NCBI GenBank assembly: GCA_030530685.1
Contig: JAUMUM010000001.1
Coordinates: 124,001-188,000, forward strand
DNA from: Actinomycetaceae bacterium
Lineage (GTDB): Bacteria; Actinomycetota; Actinomycetes; Actinomycetales; Actinomycetaceae
Direction: 5' to 3'
Length of the DNA: 64,000 nt
Part shown: positions 1 through 8,652 of the stretch, piece by piece
Layout of the letters: each line of letters starts with the position of its first letter
How positions within the stretch are numbered: the first letter of the stretch is position 1
Notes under the pieces: generated by a model
The model's input: the letters and a program-made list of their open reading frames with translations, nothing else
The model's database searches: none
What the model was told of the DNA's origin: nothing
Translations under genes and position numbers: made by a program

Positions 1-212
1 TCGTCCAGGCCCGAAAAGTAGTACGTCGTCGCGGAAAGGGAGCACCCGCACCGTCGGGCCACCGCTCGGTGCGTGACGGCCACCGGCCCCTCCTCACGGA
101 TTATCTGCGCCGCAGCCTCAACGATCGCGGCGCGCCTGAGTTCACCGCGCATGCGCCTGGTGGGCTGTGTGGATGACGCTGATTTCTGGGCCTGTTCCTG
201 GTCAATGGGCAT
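1..212 (-). CDS. TetR-family regulator, 5' part only (cut by window edge)
   Basis: The minus strand from ATG at 210-212 stays open to the window edge, giving about 70 residues. After about 20 polar residues comes a typical TetR DNA-binding start: RRAAIVEAAAQIIREEG, then AVTHRAVARRCGCSLSATTYYF, which matches helix 1 and the helix-turn-helix with the usual T-YYF ending. A strong ribosome site (GAGGAG, 8 bases before the ATG) fixes the start. The ligand-binding domain lies outside the window, so the target is unknown. It is on the same strand as the creatinine/arginine cluster and downstream of that cluster's terminator, so it is probably transcribed separately. Confidence 0.75.
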   Translation of the reverse strand, partial: MPIDQEQAQKSASSTQPTRRMRGELRRAAIVEAAAQIIREEGPVAVTHRAVARRCGCSLSATTYYFSGLD

Positions 213-399
213 TGGCCAACTCCTCGATTGCCTTTCGGCCTGCGTACTGCTCGACTGCGTGAGGTCGCCGCTCTCGTGACGGCGATTGCCACGCGCTCAC
301 GCTATCGCTCAAGCCTGGAAGCTTCAATCGTGCAATCGTCACAGGACGCCGCCGCGGTACTGGCGGTCGCTCGAACCGGCGGACCAGGGGCCAACAAGC

Positions 400-435
400 A
401 AAAGGCTGGCCGCGGATCGACGTCCGCGACCAGCC
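400..435 (-). terminator. Rho-independent terminator of the 458-9876 cluster
   Basis: A 13-base inverted repeat (404-416 with 423-435, one mismatch) is followed on the minus strand by TTTT at 400-403. It lies just after the stop of the BCCT transporter gene and is the only element in the cluster with a T-tract. The rest of the gap 213-457 shows no credible gene. Confidence 0.75.
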
Positions 436-457
436 CTTTGATACTTGCGGCCCCGCG

Positions 458-2164
458 TCAGACCTTTGCCTTAGGCGCGAACTTCTCGTCGCGCCCACCG
501 CCGGCCTGGTCGCTGCCCGCCTCACCCGGGCCTTCTTCGGCGGCGTCCACAGAACCAGCCTGCCCACCGTCCGGGCCTTCGGGCAGAGCCACGTCCAAGC
601 GAGCGGTGTCCGCCCGCAGCCTTCGCAGCAGGTTGGTCACCAGGATCATGACGACGATCGTGAACGGCAGGGCGCCGATGATCGTCCCCGTCTGGATCGT
701 TGACAGGGCCTCTTCTCCTCCAATGAGCAGGAGGTTCAGGGAGATGCCGACGATCATGGCGACCAGAATCGCGCGGAAGATGGCCGAGGGCCTCGCCCCC
801 ATCGTCACGAAGGACGACAGCGCATGCACGCCAGCGTCGAGCGACGTGATGAAGTAGGTGGCCACGAGCACCGTCGCCAGAATGACCACGAAACTTCCCA
901 CGAGCGGGATGTGCTCGGCCATGGCGAACAATCCCTTAGAGACGTCATCGTTCACGGCTTCGGAGATGGCTCCGTCGGTCTGGGGGTCGTACCTCAGGGC
1001 GGTTCCGCCAAGGATGGCAATCCACACGACGACGATGACCGAGGGGATGGCAATGACGCCCAGGATGAACTCGCGAAGCGAACGCCCGCGCGAGATCGAG
1101 GCGATGAAGGAGGCGACGAACGGCGAGAACGCGAACGTCCAGCACCAAATGAACACCGTCCACGTCCCATTCCACGTGTCACCCATCCCTGCCGTTGCGG
1201 GGTCAGTGTAGAAGGACATGTTGAGGAATCGGTCGATGTATTCCCCGAAGGACTGCGGCAGCAGGTGCAGCAGGTACACCGTCGGGCCAAAGACGAAGGC
1301 GACGACGATGAGCAGGATCGACAGGATCGAGTTGGCCTCCGATACCCGCTTCATCCCCTTGTTCACACCGTAGAACACGGAGACGCCCGTGATGAGACCG
1401 ATGACGGCGATGACCGTCGCCTGCACGGCTCTTGAGGACTCTATTCCGGTCGCTGCCTCCAGTCCGGACGTGAGCTGGAGGGAGGCGAATCCGAAGGACG
1501 TCGACAGCCCGAACACCGTCGTGATGATGGCGATGAACTCAATGACGACGCCGGCCGGACGGCGGGCCTTGTCACGGAAGAGGTCCTCGCACGCCCCGCG
1601 GAACGTCGGCTTCTGATTGCGATTGTGAGTCGAGTAGGCGATGCACACCGCCACGATGCAGTAGATGGCCCAGCCGGTGATGGCCCAGTGGAAGTAGGAC
1701 CACCCCAGCGCACCGTCATCGGTACTCCGGTCTGGCGTCAGCGGGTCGCCACCGTCTTTGATCATGATCGGCTCGGCGACCGACCAGAAGATGAGCGCCA
1801 CCCCCTGCCCGCAGGCAAAGAGCATCGAGTACCACGCGAACCGCGAGTACTGCGGCCGCGCACTCGGCCCGCCCAGCCGGACGCCACCAAAACGGCTGAA
1901 CGCGAAGTACAAGCAGAAGACCAGCGCAAGCAGGGCCATGACCACGAAGTACCACGTCGTGTACTGGTTGACCCACGCTCGCACACCCCTGATGATGTCA
2001 GCCGCGGTGCCGGAAAAGGCAAGCGCCAGGACGACGACCAGCGCGATGACGACGACGGCCGTCACGCGGATCAGGAGGTCGTCGGCCCGTCGATGCTCCG
2101 CAAGCGGATCATCGAGCTGCCTGACGTCGAGTTCGTCGTAACGCTGCTCGGTGTCAGAACTCAC
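458..2164 (-). CDS. BCCT-family transporter with altered aromatic box
   Basis: This is a 568-residue secondary transporter of the betaine/carnitine/choline family, with about 12 hydrophobic segments and the family signature (FSPFVASFIASISRGR, then SLREF). I place the start at GTG 2164, with GGAGG 9 bases upstream and an 11-base overlap with the creatininase gene; the frame stays open to 2233. In transmembrane segment 4 the aromatic residues HW-4x-W-2x-Y (about 159-168) are kept. In segment 8 the family pattern WAWWISWSPF reads WCWTFAFSPF (about 340-349), so two tryptophans that bind trimethylammonium groups in BetP are Thr and Phe here. That suggests a substrate other than glycine betaine; from the neighbours, creatine or creatinine is a reasonable guess. 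Cytoplasmic membrane protein, last gene of the cluster. Confidence 0.9.
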   Translation of the reverse strand: MSSDTEQRYDELDVRQLDDPLAEHRRADDLLIRVTAVVVIALVVVLALAFSGTAADIIRGVRAWVNQYTTWYFVVMALLALVFCLYFAFSRFGGVRLGGPSARPQYSRFAWYSMLFACGQGVALIFWSVAEPIMIKDGGDPLTPDRSTDDGALGWSYFHWAITGWAIYCIVAVCIAYSTHNRNQKPTFRGACEDLFRDKARRPAGVVIEFIAIITTVFGLSTSFGFASLQLTSGLEAATGIESSRAVQATVIAVIGLITGVSVFYGVNKGMKRVSEANSILSILLIVVAFVFGPTVYLLHLLPQSFGEYIDRFLNMSFYTDPATAGMGDTWNGTWTVFIWCWTFAFSPFVASFIASISRGRSLREFILGVIAIPSVIVVVWIAILGGTALRYDPQTDGAISEAVNDDVSKGLFAMAEHIPLVGSFVVILATVLVATYFITSLDAGVHALSSFVTMGARPSAIFRAILVAMIVGISLNLLLIGGEEALSTIQTGTIIGALPFTIVVMILVTNLLRRLRADTARLDVALPEGPDGGQAGSVDAAEEGPGEAGSDQAGGGRDEKFAPKAKV

Positions 2165-2918
2165 GCTCAATCGCCTCCACCATTCCATCGGAGGCAACCT
2201 GTAGGAGGATCTCCCCCTTCTCGCGCGTCGCATTCGCCGCGGAGGAAAGACAGCCAGACTCCGGCGTCAGATCCGGATTGATGGGCAGGATGTCGTAGTT
2301 AGGCATAACGGCGGGAGGAGCATCGATGACGGCGTCCATGTTCACCATTTCCGGATGCAGAAGGAGCATGAGCGACGTCTCCAGGACGCCCCCGTGCTCC
2401 AGGTCCCATCCGGTAAAGCCCTCGGGGTAGAGCTTTTCGATGGTGTCGTCGCCCACGAAATCCCAGTAGGACAGGAGCACCGCCTTGGCGTCGTCGATAC
2501 CCTGGAGCTTGAGCTCGCGCAGGGCTAGGTCGACGCCCTCGAATAGGAACTGGTAGTTCTCAAAATGGCCGTTGCAGAACACGAACTTGCGAACGCCGTG
2601 AGCGGCCAGCTCGAGGGTGATCTCCTTCGCGAGGCTAATGAACGTGGTGCCGGTGAGCGACGTGGTGCCGCCCAAGTGGTAGCCGCCGCCGGACCTTTGC
2701 TGAGACTTGTAGCCGAAGCCGATCTGCGGGCCGACGATGCCACCGACCTTCCTAGCGACGGCCTCAGCCATGTCCCCCGAGAGGAGCTCGTCCACGCACA
2801 GGGGCATGTGCGGGCCGTGCTGCTCGAGGGAACCGACTGGAATGATGACCACGGGATTCTCGGCGACGCGCTCACGGTACTGGAACGCGTCCATGTACTT
2901 CATTCTTACAGTGTCCAT
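2154..2918 (-). CDS. crnA: Creatininase (creatinine amidohydrolase)
   Basis: This 254-residue protein is very similar over its whole length to my recollection of Pseudomonas putida creatininase, including GYKSQQ-SGGG, LSYWDFV, YPEGF-GWD-EHGG and a C-terminal SREKGE-like stretch. The metal ligands are all present (numbering from ATG 2918): Glu32, His34, Asp43, His118 and Glu120. The active-site tryptophans of the SYWDF and GWD motifs are also kept (about 152 and 171). The enzyme interconverts creatinine and creatine in the cytoplasm. The close match makes a real creatininase more likely than other family members such as mycofactocin-type hydrolases. A GTG directly before the ATG (2921) is an alternative start; AGAGAGAG precedes both. 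No creatinase or sarcosine oxidase gene is nearby. Confidence 0.88.
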   Translation of the reverse strand: MDTVRMKYMDAFQYRERVAENPVVIIPVGSLEQHGPHMPLCVDELLSGDMAEAVARKVGGIVGPQIGFGYKSQQRSGGGYHLGGTTSLTGTTFISLAKEITLELAAHGVRKFVFCNGHFENYQFLFEGVDLALRELKLQGIDDAKAVLLSYWDFVGDDTIEKLYPEGFTGWDLEHGGVLETSLMLLLHPEMVNMDAVIDAPPAVMPNYDILPINPDLTPESGCLSSAANATREKGEILLQVASDGMVEAIEREF

Positions 2919-2952
2919 CACTTCACTCTCTCTTAGACAGACTCACTTATTT

Positions 2953-4029
2953 CTACACCTTCATTTTTTCGGCTTCCAGCGTGGGCTGTCCCCCGGGTGT
3001 TTCGTTTTCATTGGCCGCGTCGCCGCTTTTGATCTTTTTGCCGTTGCCTCTAGTCGAGAGGTAGACCTGAGAGACGCCTCCACCGATAATGAGGAGGCCA
3101 CCGAACATCTGCAGGAGCGTCAGGCTTTCCGAGAAGAGGAAGAAGCCGAGCAGCGAGGCCATGATGGTCTCCTGGTAGGAAATGGTCGCCAGTTCGCCAG
3201 CCAGGAGGATGCGGGCAGCGACCGTCAGGAAGTAGAAGGCGCCGAAGCCCGTGATGAGCGCCGCGATGACGAGCACGGTCCATGACTGCCCGTCCATGCT
3301 GGTAATGCTCCAAGCGTGGGTGACCTGCTGACCGTCGGCGTCCCTGACTGCTTCGGGAACCCCGTTGGCGTTCCTTTCGCGCAGCGGGTAGGTCAGGCCC
3401 GACCAGCGGAAGAGCAGCATGATCGCGATGGTTCCGGCAGCGAACATGAAGTTAAACCAGGAGCGGACGTTCGAGTCGAAGTCCGTGCGGTAGCGCGACA
3501 CGAACAGGTACAGGCCGTAGGCAACGCCAGAAAGCAGTGCAATGAGGTTTCCGGTCATGTACTGCGGATCCAGGTCGAGGCCGATGCCGTTTTCCGAAAT
3601 GACCTGAACGATGAGCAGAGTTCCGACGAGAACCGCCGCGAGGGAGCCGAGCATTGAGAGCTTGAACGGCTCCTTGAGGAATATCGTTGCGAGAATCGTC
3701 GAGTACACCGGCCCCGTGTAAATGAGGAACGAGGCATTGGCCAGCGTCGTGTACTGGGTCGAAATGACGTAGAGCGACGAAAGCAACCCTAGGAAGATAC
3801 CCGAGAACAGGATCGCGGGAGAGAACCTCTGCGCCCTAACCTTCTTGAAGCCGCCAATGAATACAAAGATGACGGTCATTCCGATGAAGCCGGTGAAACT
3901 ACGGCAGAAGGCGATGAAATCGCCCGGTGCATTGATGTAGCGCGCGAAAGCCCCAATGCCACCCATGAGGGATGACGATAGGAACATGAAGCCAAAGCCC
4001 TTGAGCTTTTGCACTGACTCGGAATTCAC
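2953..4029 (-). CDS. EamA/DMT-superfamily transporter (first paralogue)
   Basis: A 358-residue polytopic membrane protein with about ten transmembrane helices in two EamA repeats; FLIYTGPVYSTILA and a C-terminal LLIIGGG stretch are typical. The start is taken as GTG 4029, with AAGGA 8 bases upstream; the open frame extends to 4176, but the extension is polar and lacks a ribosome site. It is a clear paralogue of the protein at 4265-5329 (both share a NA-FLIYTGP segment and similar length). The cytoplasmic tail is polar. The substrate cannot be read from sequence. Its place among creatinine and arginine genes suggests movement of a pathway intermediate or end product such as sarcosine. Confidence 0.85.
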   Translation of the reverse strand: MNSESVQKLKGFGFMFLSSSLMGGIGAFARYINAPGDFIAFCRSFTGFIGMTVIFVFIGGFKKVRAQRFSPAILFSGIFLGLLSSLYVISTQYTTLANASFLIYTGPVYSTILATIFLKEPFKLSMLGSLAAVLVGTLLIVQVISENGIGLDLDPQYMTGNLIALLSGVAYGLYLFVSRYRTDFDSNVRSWFNFMFAAGTIAIMLLFRWSGLTYPLRERNANGVPEAVRDADGQQVTHAWSITSMDGQSWTVLVIAALITGFGAFYFLTVAARILLAGELATISYQETIMASLLGFFLFSESLTLLQMFGGLLIIGGGVSQVYLSTRGNGKKIKSGDAANENETPGGQPTLEAEKMKV

Positions 4030-4156
4030 TTGAATATTCCTTTCCACGACGGCACCAACGATGCTGGCTGCCGCAACCCGGCCCACCTTCCACGAAATCC
4101 GGTGTCCTGCCGGCAACGTGCTTCGGGCGCTGTGGTCGTTGTTTGTGTTATTCGCC

Positions 4157-4215
4157 GTGCGTTCAAGAGAACGCACCGGCTCGGCCGTCGGCAGTTACCA
4201 CTGACGGCCGAGCCG
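4157..4215 (-). other. Two tandem intercistronic hairpins
   Basis: Two abutting perfect inverted repeats lie between the transporter genes: 4157-4163 with 4170-4176 (7 base pairs, 6-base loop) and 4177-4189 with 4203-4215 (13 base pairs, 13-base loop). Neither is followed by a T-run on the minus strand, so they look more like processing or stability elements, or an attenuator, than a simple terminator. Confidence 0.55.
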
Positions 4216-4264
4216 TCTTCCCCGGCCTCGATCGAAGATCCAGGTCAGAGAAAGCTTGTATGCG

Positions 4265-5329
4265 CTATATACCGGCCGAGACCTTCTCGACGCTCTCTCG
4301 CTCCTCGACGTCCTCGCCTGCCGAAGCATTCTTTGCGTTCTTTCGCGAGGTCATATCGATGACGATCGGCGCGAGGCCTCCACCCACGATCAACAGTCCC
4401 CCGAGGATACCGGTGCGCGTAAGGGTCTCGCCCCACACGAGCAGACCGCAGAGGATCGCGACCGGGCATTCCCAGTAGGCAATGGTCGAGTACTCGACGG
4501 CAGGAAGATTCCGGCCGGCAACCACGAGGAAGCCGAGCGCGAAGAGCCCGCACACGAGGAAGAGCCCGACGGCCCACGCCCAATTCCTCCCCTCGAATGT
4601 CGACACACCGTGCCACGGCCTGAGTATGATCGACATGCTCAGGGTCGCGACCATCGCCCAGAAAAAGTTCCAGACTCCTCGCACGACCGAGTCGATGTCC
4701 TTGCGGTAGCCGTTAAAGAACATGGCCAGTCCGTAGAAGACACCGGACGCCAAACCGAACATGTCTCCCAGGCCCTTCTGCGGAAACTCGCTCGACGACG
4801 TCGAAAGATCCAGTCCAAAAAGGCGGTCGCCATCAAAGTCGATGACTCCGATCGTCAGCAACATTCCGATGAAAACGAGGAACAAGAAGAAGGCGGAAAG
4901 AGGCTTAATCTTCTCCTTACGGAAAATGGCCGCCAGAATCGTGCAGAAGAGCGGGCCGGTGTAGATGAGGAAGACCGCGTTGGTAATGGAGGTCATGAGG
5001 GTGGAGGAAATGTAGAAGCCCAGGGATAGGCCAATGCACACTCCACCGAAAATCACGGAGGGACTAATGCGAGTTGAGCGGAATAGGCCGGCCTTCTTCG
5101 TCAGCCACAAAATGAGGAGGAATCCAATAAGACCCGTTGTCATGCGGCCAAACGCGAGGAATGAGCCGATGACGGACTTGTCGTCTTCCGCCAGGCCCGA
5201 GGTAGCTCCACGGCTGAGGGTTCCCACCAGGCCCATACCCGTGGCGGAAAGGAGCATGGCGATAGCGCCAAGCTTTTTGTTCATACGGTAGTCACTGGAT
5301 GCGCGTGTTACGACGTCGGTGTCGGACAT
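4265..5329 (-). CDS. EamA/DMT-superfamily transporter (second paralogue)
   Basis: A 354-residue membrane protein with about ten hydrophobic segments and the EamA pattern (NAVFLIYTGPLFCTILAAIF near the middle). ATG at 5329 is chosen because it matches the family N-terminus; the frame runs up to 5509 only through the amidinotransferase gene. The ribosome site is weak (AAGAAAG). The pair of related transporters in one cluster could be two separate carriers or partners. There is no arginine-ornithine antiporter (arcD) in the cluster, so these proteins and the BCCT carrier are the only visible transport functions for the pathway. Confidence 0.85.
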   Translation of the reverse strand: MSDTDVVTRASSDYRMNKKLGAIAMLLSATGMGLVGTLSRGATSGLAEDDKSVIGSFLAFGRMTTGLIGFLLILWLTKKAGLFRSTRISPSVIFGGVCIGLSLGFYISSTLMTSITNAVFLIYTGPLFCTILAAIFRKEKIKPLSAFFLFLVFIGMLLTIGVIDFDGDRLFGLDLSTSSSEFPQKGLGDMFGLASGVFYGLAMFFNGYRKDIDSVVRGVWNFFWAMVATLSMSIILRPWHGVSTFEGRNWAWAVGLFLVCGLFALGFLVVAGRNLPAVEYSTIAYWECPVAILCGLLVWGETLTRTGILGGLLIVGGGLAPIVIDMTSRKNAKNASAGEDVEERESVEKVSAGI

Positions 5330-5355
5330 GGCGTTTCTGACTTTCTTTGCGGGGC

Positions 5356-5392
5356 TTTGGTGGCCCCGCAGCAAAGCTGCGAGGCCACCAAA
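5356..5392 (-). other. Strong intercistronic hairpin after the amidinotransferase gene
   Basis: A 10-base perfect outer stem (5356-5365 with 5383-5392) encloses a second perfect 6-base stem (5367-5372 with 5376-5381) and an AAA loop. There is no T-tract on the minus strand. It begins 8 bases past the stop codon of the amidinotransferase gene, a place where RNA 3' ends are often stabilised. Confidence 0.55.
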
Positions 5393-5399
5393 TCGACAC

Positions 5400-6527
5400 T
5401 CAGACGAGCGTCGGATCTTCGATCTGGTTCGGGAAGTAGTCCTCGCAAGTACCCTCGCGGTAGACGTCCGCGGTCGCACAGTGCAGACCGCCGCCGAAGG
5501 CGTAGGCATCGCGGAACGGAACCGGGATGACGTTCATTCCCAGTTTGTCCATCTGCTCCATCTGGTGGACCTCGCTGGCCTCGACACACACCGTCTTGTG
5601 GTCGATGACCAGGCAGTTCATGGACAGCCACACGGAGGAGTAGCACAGCGGAGGCGGCGTGTCGTGCGCCGGCATTGCCGCGTCGACGATCTGCCAATCG
5701 TTGGCCTCGAAGATCTTGCGCTGCTCCTCGGGCAGGCGGCGGTGCGGGTTGTTGATGATCAGGCCCGGACGCAGCGGCACGAAGGTCGCGTCGATGTGGA
5801 TCGGGTAGGGATCACCGGGGAAGTTCACCGCGTGTACCCGCAGCTCGGGGTAGTAGCGCTTGAACCACTCCATGGCCTTGCGGTTAGTGGTCAGGCCGTG
5901 CTGGATGAACAGGTCCTTGCCAACGCGCATGACGTCGGCCGCGTCCCACATGGGCTCAACTTCGGTCGTGACGAAGTCCTTGTTGGCCGTACGCTCGAGG
6001 CGCTCCTCAAGGGAGATCTTCTCGTCGTAGTAGTTGTGCTTGTAGGACTTGTCGGTCAGGCGCGGACGGGGTGCCTGGGTCCACTTGAACTCCGGATCCT
6101 CTTCGAAGTACTCGTTCATGAGGTCCCAGTAGGCCAGGTACTCGAAGTAGCGGCAGCGGAAGGAATTCGCCGAGGACATGATCTCGTTGCCGATGGTGAG
6201 CAGGATGTCACGCGGAGGCATCTGCGTGAATCCAGACTCCGTGCGGAAGTCAGGCGTCGTAATGGCCTGGTTCCACTGCAACGGCGTCGGACGATCCACC
6301 TTGACGCCCAGCCCCTCGAGGATCTTGACGTAGTTATCCAGCTGCTCATTGGCGGCCTCGACCGTGGCAGTGGGGCGCGGGCCCCACATGCCGCGCATCT
6401 CGGAATCGATCGGCACCTTCTCCGAGGTTGCGGGCTCCTCCGGCGGAATGACGGAGAAGTCTGCACGGCCGACGATGACGTGCTTGAGCGGGTCAAAGTC
6501 GTTCCATGAGTTGACAATTTTAGCCAT
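5400..6527 (-). CDS. Glycine amidinotransferase-family enzyme (AGAT-like)
   Basis: A 375-residue member of the guanidino-modifying superfamily, closest to arginine:glycine amidinotransferase. The catalytic triad seen in human AGAT is present: Asp in MWDAADVMR (195/198), His244 in HIDATFVPLRPG, and Cys350 in GGGLHCATADVYREG. AGAT moves an amidino group between arginine and glycine, giving ornithine and guanidinoacetate, through a covalent amidino-cysteine; the reaction is reversible. Here the gene sits between arcC and the transporters in a cluster that also holds creatininase. My inference is that it may run from creatine (or guanidinoacetate) to ornithine, making arginine for ArcA. Guanidinoacetate synthesis is the alternative. 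AAGGAG precedes ATG 6527. Confidence 0.88.
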   Translation of the reverse strand: MAKIVNSWNDFDPLKHVIVGRADFSVIPPEEPATSEKVPIDSEMRGMWGPRPTATVEAANEQLDNYVKILEGLGVKVDRPTPLQWNQAITTPDFRTESGFTQMPPRDILLTIGNEIMSSANSFRCRYFEYLAYWDLMNEYFEEDPEFKWTQAPRPRLTDKSYKHNYYDEKISLEERLERTANKDFVTTEVEPMWDAADVMRVGKDLFIQHGLTTNRKAMEWFKRYYPELRVHAVNFPGDPYPIHIDATFVPLRPGLIINNPHRRLPEEQRKIFEANDWQIVDAAMPAHDTPPPLCYSSVWLSMNCLVIDHKTVCVEASEVHQMEQMDKLGMNVIPVPFRDAYAFGGGLHCATADVYREGTCEDYFPNQIEDPTLV

Positions 6528-6548
6528 TTATCTAACTCCTTCTCATTT

Positions 6549-6673
6549 CCGGCAAGCTACTTCGCTTACCGGTTTGTGGACGTGTGAGCGTCCATCGGTT
6601 TCCTCCAAACAGCCGGTGTCGAAGGAAGTTGGGTCTCGTGGGGCCGTAGTCCGAAGGCCCACCGCCCCACGAG
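6549..6673 (-). other. Two hairpins between arcC and the amidinotransferase gene
   Basis: The 150-base gap holds two inverted repeats: 6635-6644 with 6664-6673 (10 of 10 bases, 19-base loop with a possible inner pairing) and 6549-6557 with 6564-6572 (8 of 9 bases, 6-base loop). The second ends shortly before the ribosome site of the amidinotransferase. No T-tract follows either one. Confidence 0.5.
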
Positions 6674-6679
6674 TGAATG

Positions 6680-7600
6680 TTACGCCGGGTACTTGCCGTC
6701 GCGAGTGATGATCGTTCCGGCCTGACCAGCGATGATCTTCTGGGCGTCCGCCAGGCGGCCGATGGCAGCGACGCCACCGGTAGCCTCAACGAACTGGCAG
6801 GCGGCCTCGACCTTGGGACCCATGGAACCGGCGGCAAAGCCCTTGCCACGCAACTCCTGCGGGGTCGCCCGGGTGATTTCACTCTGCTCGGGCGTACCGA
6901 AGTTCTCCATCACGGCGGGAACGTCCGTCAGGATGATGAACATGTCGGCTTCGAGCTCTTCGGAGAGCACGGCGCCCGAACGGTCCTTATCAATCACGGC
7001 CTCGACGCCGACGAGCTTACCGTCGACGCGCTTGACCGGAATACCGCCACCACCGGAGCAGATGACGGTCGTGCCATTGGAGACGAGCTCCTTGATGGTC
7101 TTGATCTCAACGATCGACTTGGGGATCGGCGAGCCCACCACGCGGCGGAAGTATTCGCCGTCGGCCTTCATGACCCAGCCGCGTTCGGCCTCGAACTCCT
7201 TGGCCTGCTCCTCGTTGTAGACCTCGCCGACGAACTTCGTCGGGTTGTCGAAGGCCGGGTCGTCGGCGTCGACCAGCGTCTGGTTGACCGTGCAGACGAC
7301 CTCGCGGTCCGGCAGCGCGTTGCCGAAGGCGTGCTGCAGCCAGTAGCCGATCATGCCCTGGGTCATGGCGCCGAGGGTGTCGAAGGGATAGGGCTCGGAG
7401 AGCTTCGCATCGTTGGCCGACTGGAGGGCGATGACGCCGACCTGCGGGCCATTGCCGTGCGTGACCACGAGCTCGTGCTCGGCCGCCAGGGGCGTGAGCG
7501 CGTCAACAGCGATGTTGACGTTCTCAATCTGGGCCCTAGCGTCGGGTTTCTGGCCGCGCTCCAAAAGAGCGTTGCCACCAAGTGCAACGACGATCCTCAT
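6680..7600 (-). CDS. arcC: Carbamate kinase
   Basis: 306 residues, the usual length, with the amino-acid kinase start VALGGNAL, the GNGPQVG motif near residue 53 and the CSGGGGIPV segment. It converts carbamoyl phosphate and ADP into ATP, CO2 and ammonia, the energy-yielding step of the arginine deiminase pathway. It starts 3 bases after the arcB stop, so the two are co-transcribed and probably translationally linked. A stem-loop region separates it from the next gene. Confidence 0.96.
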   Translation of the reverse strand: MRIVVALGGNALLERGQKPDARAQIENVNIAVDALTPLAAEHELVVTHGNGPQVGVIALQSANDAKLSEPYPFDTLGAMTQGMIGYWLQHAFGNALPDREVVCTVNQTLVDADDPAFDNPTKFVGEVYNEEQAKEFEAERGWVMKADGEYFRRVVGSPIPKSIVEIKTIKELVSNGTTVICSGGGGIPVKRVDGKLVGVEAVIDKDRSGAVLSEELEADMFIILTDVPAVMENFGTPEQSEITRATPQELRGKGFAAGSMGPKVEAACQFVEATGGVAAIGRLADAQKIIAGQAGTIITRDGKYPA

Positions 7601-7603
7601 CTC

Positions 7604-8605
7604 TCACTCCCCAAGGGTGGCGACCATGACCGCCTTGATCGTGTGCATGCGGTTCTCGGCCTGGTCGAAGACCACGGAAGCCTCGGACTCGAACACGTCG
7701 TTGGTCACTTCCATCGACTCCAGGCCCGTCTTCTCGTAGATGTCCTCGCCCACAACGGTGTTGCGGTCGTGGAACGCGGGCAGACAGTGCAGGAACTTGG
7801 CGTTCGGGTTGCCCGTGGCGTCCATGAGCTCCTGGTTGACCTGGTAGTCCTTGAGCAGGGCGATGCGCTCGTCCCAGACCTCCTTGGGCTCACCCATGGA
7901 GACCCACACGTCGGCGTAGAGGAAGTCGACTCCCTTGACACCTTCCTTGGGATCGGAGGTGTGCGTGATCTTGCCTCCGGTCTTTGCGGCGATCTCCTTG
8001 GCCTTGTCGATCCACCTCTGCTCATTCCACAGCGACTCAGGGCCGACAATGCGCACGTCCATGCCGAGCATGACGCCCATGATCATCAGCGAGTTGGAGA
8101 TGTTGTTGCGGCCGTCGCCGAGGTAGGCGAAGGAGATCTCGTTGTAGGGCTTGCCGGAGTGCTCCTTCATCGTGAGCGCGTCGCACAGCATCTGGGTCGG
8201 GTGCCAATCATCGGTCAGGCCATTCCAGACCGGAACCCCGGACAGCTCGGCGAGGGTCTCGACGTGCGCCTGGGCCTTGCCGCGGAACTCGATTCCGTCG
8301 TAGTAACGGCCGAGCACGCGAGCCGTGTCCTCAACCGACTCCTTGTGACCCATCTGCGAAGATACCGGATCCAGGTAGGTGATCTTCGCACCCTGGTCGT
8401 AGGCCGCAACCTCGAAAGAGCAGCGAGTACGGGTCGACGTCTTCTCGAAGATGAGCGCGATGTTCTTGCCCTTGAGGTGCTGCTCCTCCGTGCCGTTCTT
8501 CTTCGCGGCCTTCAGCTCCTCAGAGAGGTCGAGCAGCGAGAGCCACTCCTCGGGGGTGAAATCCAACTCCTTGAGGAAGTGACGACCGTATAGCTCGTGC
8601 TTCAT
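7604..8605 (-). CDS. arcB: Ornithine carbamoyltransferase (catabolic)
   Basis: 333 residues. The carbamoyl-phosphate site STRTR is at 57-61 and the ornithine-binding HCLP motif at 273-276. In this setting it runs phosphorolytically, from citrulline and phosphate to ornithine and carbamoyl phosphate, returning ornithine. That ornithine could serve as amidino acceptor for the enzyme at 5400-6527. AAGGAG precedes the ATG, in the 47-base gap after arcA. Confidence 0.96.
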   Translation of the reverse strand: MKHELYGRHFLKELDFTPEEWLSLLDLSEELKAAKKNGTEEQHLKGKNIALIFEKTSTRTRCSFEVAAYDQGAKITYLDPVSSQMGHKESVEDTARVLGRYYDGIEFRGKAQAHVETLAELSGVPVWNGLTDDWHPTQMLCDALTMKEHSGKPYNEISFAYLGDGRNNISNSLMIMGVMLGMDVRIVGPESLWNEQRWIDKAKEIAAKTGGKITHTSDPKEGVKGVDFLYADVWVSMGEPKEVWDERIALLKDYQVNQELMDATGNPNAKFLHCLPAFHDRNTVVGEDIYEKTGLESMEVTNDVFESEASVVFDQAENRMHTIKAVMVATLGE

Positions 8606-8652
8606 TCAGTTCTCCTTATATCTGAGTAATTCACGAAATAGGATGGTTTTCC

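Noticed and set aside
6677-8593. A 638-residue plus-strand frame over the arc genes
   Set aside because: Complementary to arcB and arcC; no family features of its own.
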